This document shows, piece by piece, positions 45,035 to 46,020 of a stretch of 46,020 nucleotides of DNA. Within the stretch, counting starts at the first letter, position 1; the number at the start of each line of letters is the position of its first letter. The notes beneath the pieces are model-generated. The model saw only the letters and a program-made list of their open reading frames with translations. It made no database searches and was not told the origin of the DNA. The stretch is from positions 1-46,020 of the forward strand of contig CANQWZ010000002.1 of NCBI GenBank assembly GCA_947627685.1, in the 5' to 3' direction. This DNA comes from an uncultured Bacilli bacterium. GTDB taxonomy: Bacteria; Bacillota_I; Bacilli_A; ML615J-28; CAG-313. The translations under genes and the position numbers were made by a program.

Positions 45035-45176
45035 ATACCATTATATTTATTGCATTTATAAATAACTCATTAAAATAATCAAAATTAGTTCTTTTATTTA
45101 TATTAATGTTGTTAAATATTCCGTTTGTAAACAAATTATCATATACACGATTATTATACCTAGCCAAATCATCTAT
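45033..45176 (-). pseudogene. C-terminal stub of an unidentified gene
   Basis: An open frame of 47 codons without a start, reading IDDLARYNNRVYDNLFTNG, then NINKRTNFDYFNELFINA and INIMV before TAG. Its AT-rich codon use matches the core, and it ends in a proper terminator, so it is the tail of a formerly native gene. Upstream, at about 45180-45240, the sequence changes to the GC-richer AbiE island, which probably marks the breakpoint. Confidence 0.35.
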
Positions 45177-45243
45177 CTAATCGCAAACTATATTCCACCC
45201 GCGAATATTAAAATATCCAGCGCATCTTTGAATATTGCCAAAT

Positions 45244-45680
45244 TCAACCTGTTTTGTCTTTATTCTGTTCCTCTTGTGCGCCGCAATACGGCGGGATGGC
45301 GTAAGATACGTGGACAATAGCCTCGTCATCGAAAAGGAGTGAAGGTTCATACACTTTTTCTTTCATTTTCTGCACGAATTCGGTTTCACCCGTCGTCAAG
45401 ACAATTAGTTCTTTTAAGTAGTCTATCACGATTATCTTCGCATTTTCGATGTCAAAAGGATCCGTCTTGGCGATAACGGGCTTTAACTGTGTCTTGAATT
45501 TGTAAAAATTCAAACTTTTGAGATTGCCGTACCACCTTTCAATGCGAGTTTCCCACCGACGAGGGAATCGACGTTCAAAAACCGCAAAACCTCAGCAAGG
45601 CGTAAGACCTTTTCGAGTGTTTCCTTGATGAAACCCGTTTGCGCTGCCAAACTACTCAAATATTGCTTTGAAAATTACAT
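45244..45680 (-). pseudogene. AbiEii/AbiGii-type nucleotidyltransferase toxin gene, decayed
   Basis: The start ATG (45678-45680) abuts the AbiEi stop codon, with GGAGG upstream, the normal arrangement of the AbiE type IV toxin-antitoxin pair. The first frame is broken at once (ATG TAA). One base over, it reads YLSSLAAQTGFIKETLEKVL, RLAEVLRFLNVDSLVGGK and LALKGGTAISK, the typical N terminus of the AbiEii nucleotidyltransferase. It then stops (45510-45512). A third piece has LNFYKFKTQLKPVIAKTDPF, ELIVLTTGETEF and KVYEPSLLFDDEAIV. A further shift restores the family end RILRHPAVLRR. The middle, about 150 codons that would include the catalytic DxD part, is deleted. The gene is dead. Confidence 0.75.
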
Positions 45681-46020
45681 TTAATATCCTCCTTTGATCC
45701 GAGAAATGAGATTTTTCGGTGCCATTAACTGCCACTCGGAATTGTACTCTAATTCGCCATATTCATCCTTTAAGAAATACTTCACTTGCTTTGTTAGGTG
45801 CCGTTTGCACTCCGCAAAGAAGGCATCAGACAAGCCGAATTTTTCTTGATAGTGTTGTAAAATATATCCTGCCTTTTGATAGAGAAATATACAGTTGTAG
45901 GCGTTAAGCGCACCAAGTAATTCTTTCTCATCGAGAATGCGGATCTGCATGAGCGCACTGAGTAGTTCGTCAATCCCGCCACACAAATCGATATTGTAGA
46001 TACAGTCTACCACCGTGCGC
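45681..46020 (-). CDS. AbiEi-type antitoxin/transcriptional regulator, C-terminal part (runs off window)
   Basis: The frame is open to the window edge and continues beyond it; the GTG at 46013 is not the real start, because the reading RTVVDCIYNIDLCGGIDELL is a family motif in mid-protein. It continues LLGALNAYNCIFLYQKAGYI, LQHYQEKFGLSDAFF and ELEYNSEWQLMAPKNLI, typical of the AbiEi C-terminal domain. AbiEi normally binds the promoter and represses the abiE operon and neutralises the AbiEii nucleotidyltransferase. Here its partner is a pseudogene, so the antitoxin may persist as an orphan repressor. GC content is higher than in the core and similar to bases 1-800. Confidence 0.75.
   Translation of the reverse strand, partial: RTVVDCIYNIDLCGGIDELLSALMQIRILDEKELLGALNAYNCIFLYQKAGYILQHYQEKFGLSDAFFAECKRHLTKQVKYFLKDEYGELEYNSEWQLMAPKNLISRIKGGY

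Noticed and set aside
45719..45982. Extra frames (plus 45719-45907, minus 45794-45982) at the right edge
   Set aside because: Both overlap the AbiEi coding frame, which matches its family throughout.
1..46020. CRISPR array
   Set aside because: No regularly spaced identical 25-40-base repeats were seen; the repetitive DNA is protein-coding repeats (LRR, InlB, Ig-like).

Overview
The window is AT-rich (roughly 30% GC by eye) and uses the standard genetic code: UGA acts as a stop and Trp is UGG. The many lipoproteins with lipobox signal peptides, the strong GGAGG ribosome sites, the TTGNNN-N17-TATAAT promoters, the Opp transporter and the SirTM/Zn-macrodomain pair all point to a low-GC Gram-positive bacterium. 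It is probably a gut-type Bacilli lineage near the Mollicutes (RF39/Acholeplasma/Erysipelotrichia neighbourhood). That placement is inference; no rRNA or marker gene is present. Almost every gene is on the minus strand.

Left edge (1-905): a GC-richer patch of defence/mobile debris. It holds the start of a KilA-N domain gene, an unidentified broken gene, a type III restriction (Res) fragment and the 3' end of a large serine recombinase carrying a stop codon. A tRNA-Ser(GGA) gene follows, and 15 bp of its D-arm is duplicated just outside it. From 0.94 to 5.65 kb come housekeeping-type genes: a DUF2130 protein, a GlmU-like uridyltransferase lacking most of its acetyltransferase half, UppP, and a Zn-macrodomain/SirTM pair (reversal and writing of protein ADP-ribosylation).

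Core (5.7-37.0 kb): one 31-kb run of 12 minus-strand reading frames with gaps mostly under 25 bases. It starts at a clear promoter (36998-37026) and ends at a clear terminator (about 5708-5748). In transcription order it encodes an InlB-repeat lipoprotein, OppA with a large insertion, OppB, OppC, OppD, OppF, a small membrane protein, a 2491-aa subtilisin-like/leucine-rich-repeat surface protease, and five repeat-rich lipoproteins. The largest of these is split in two by a one-base frameshift in an A5 tract. The layout suggests a surface apparatus that binds and degrades extracellular protein and imports the peptides.

Right part (37.2-45.2 kb): a free-standing cysteine-motif lipoprotein; an AlbA_2/HATPase-type regulator behind a long structured leader RNA; and a two-gene secreted system. 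The larger protein of that system has a cysteine-peptidase-like domain, and both proteins end in the same BamE-like module. About 1 kb of mostly non-coding DNA follows, with promoters, terminators, two gene stubs and the second copy of a 50-bp repeat. Right edge (45.24-46.02 kb): again GC-richer, with the 3' part of an AbiEi antitoxin gene and a decayed AbiEii toxin gene.
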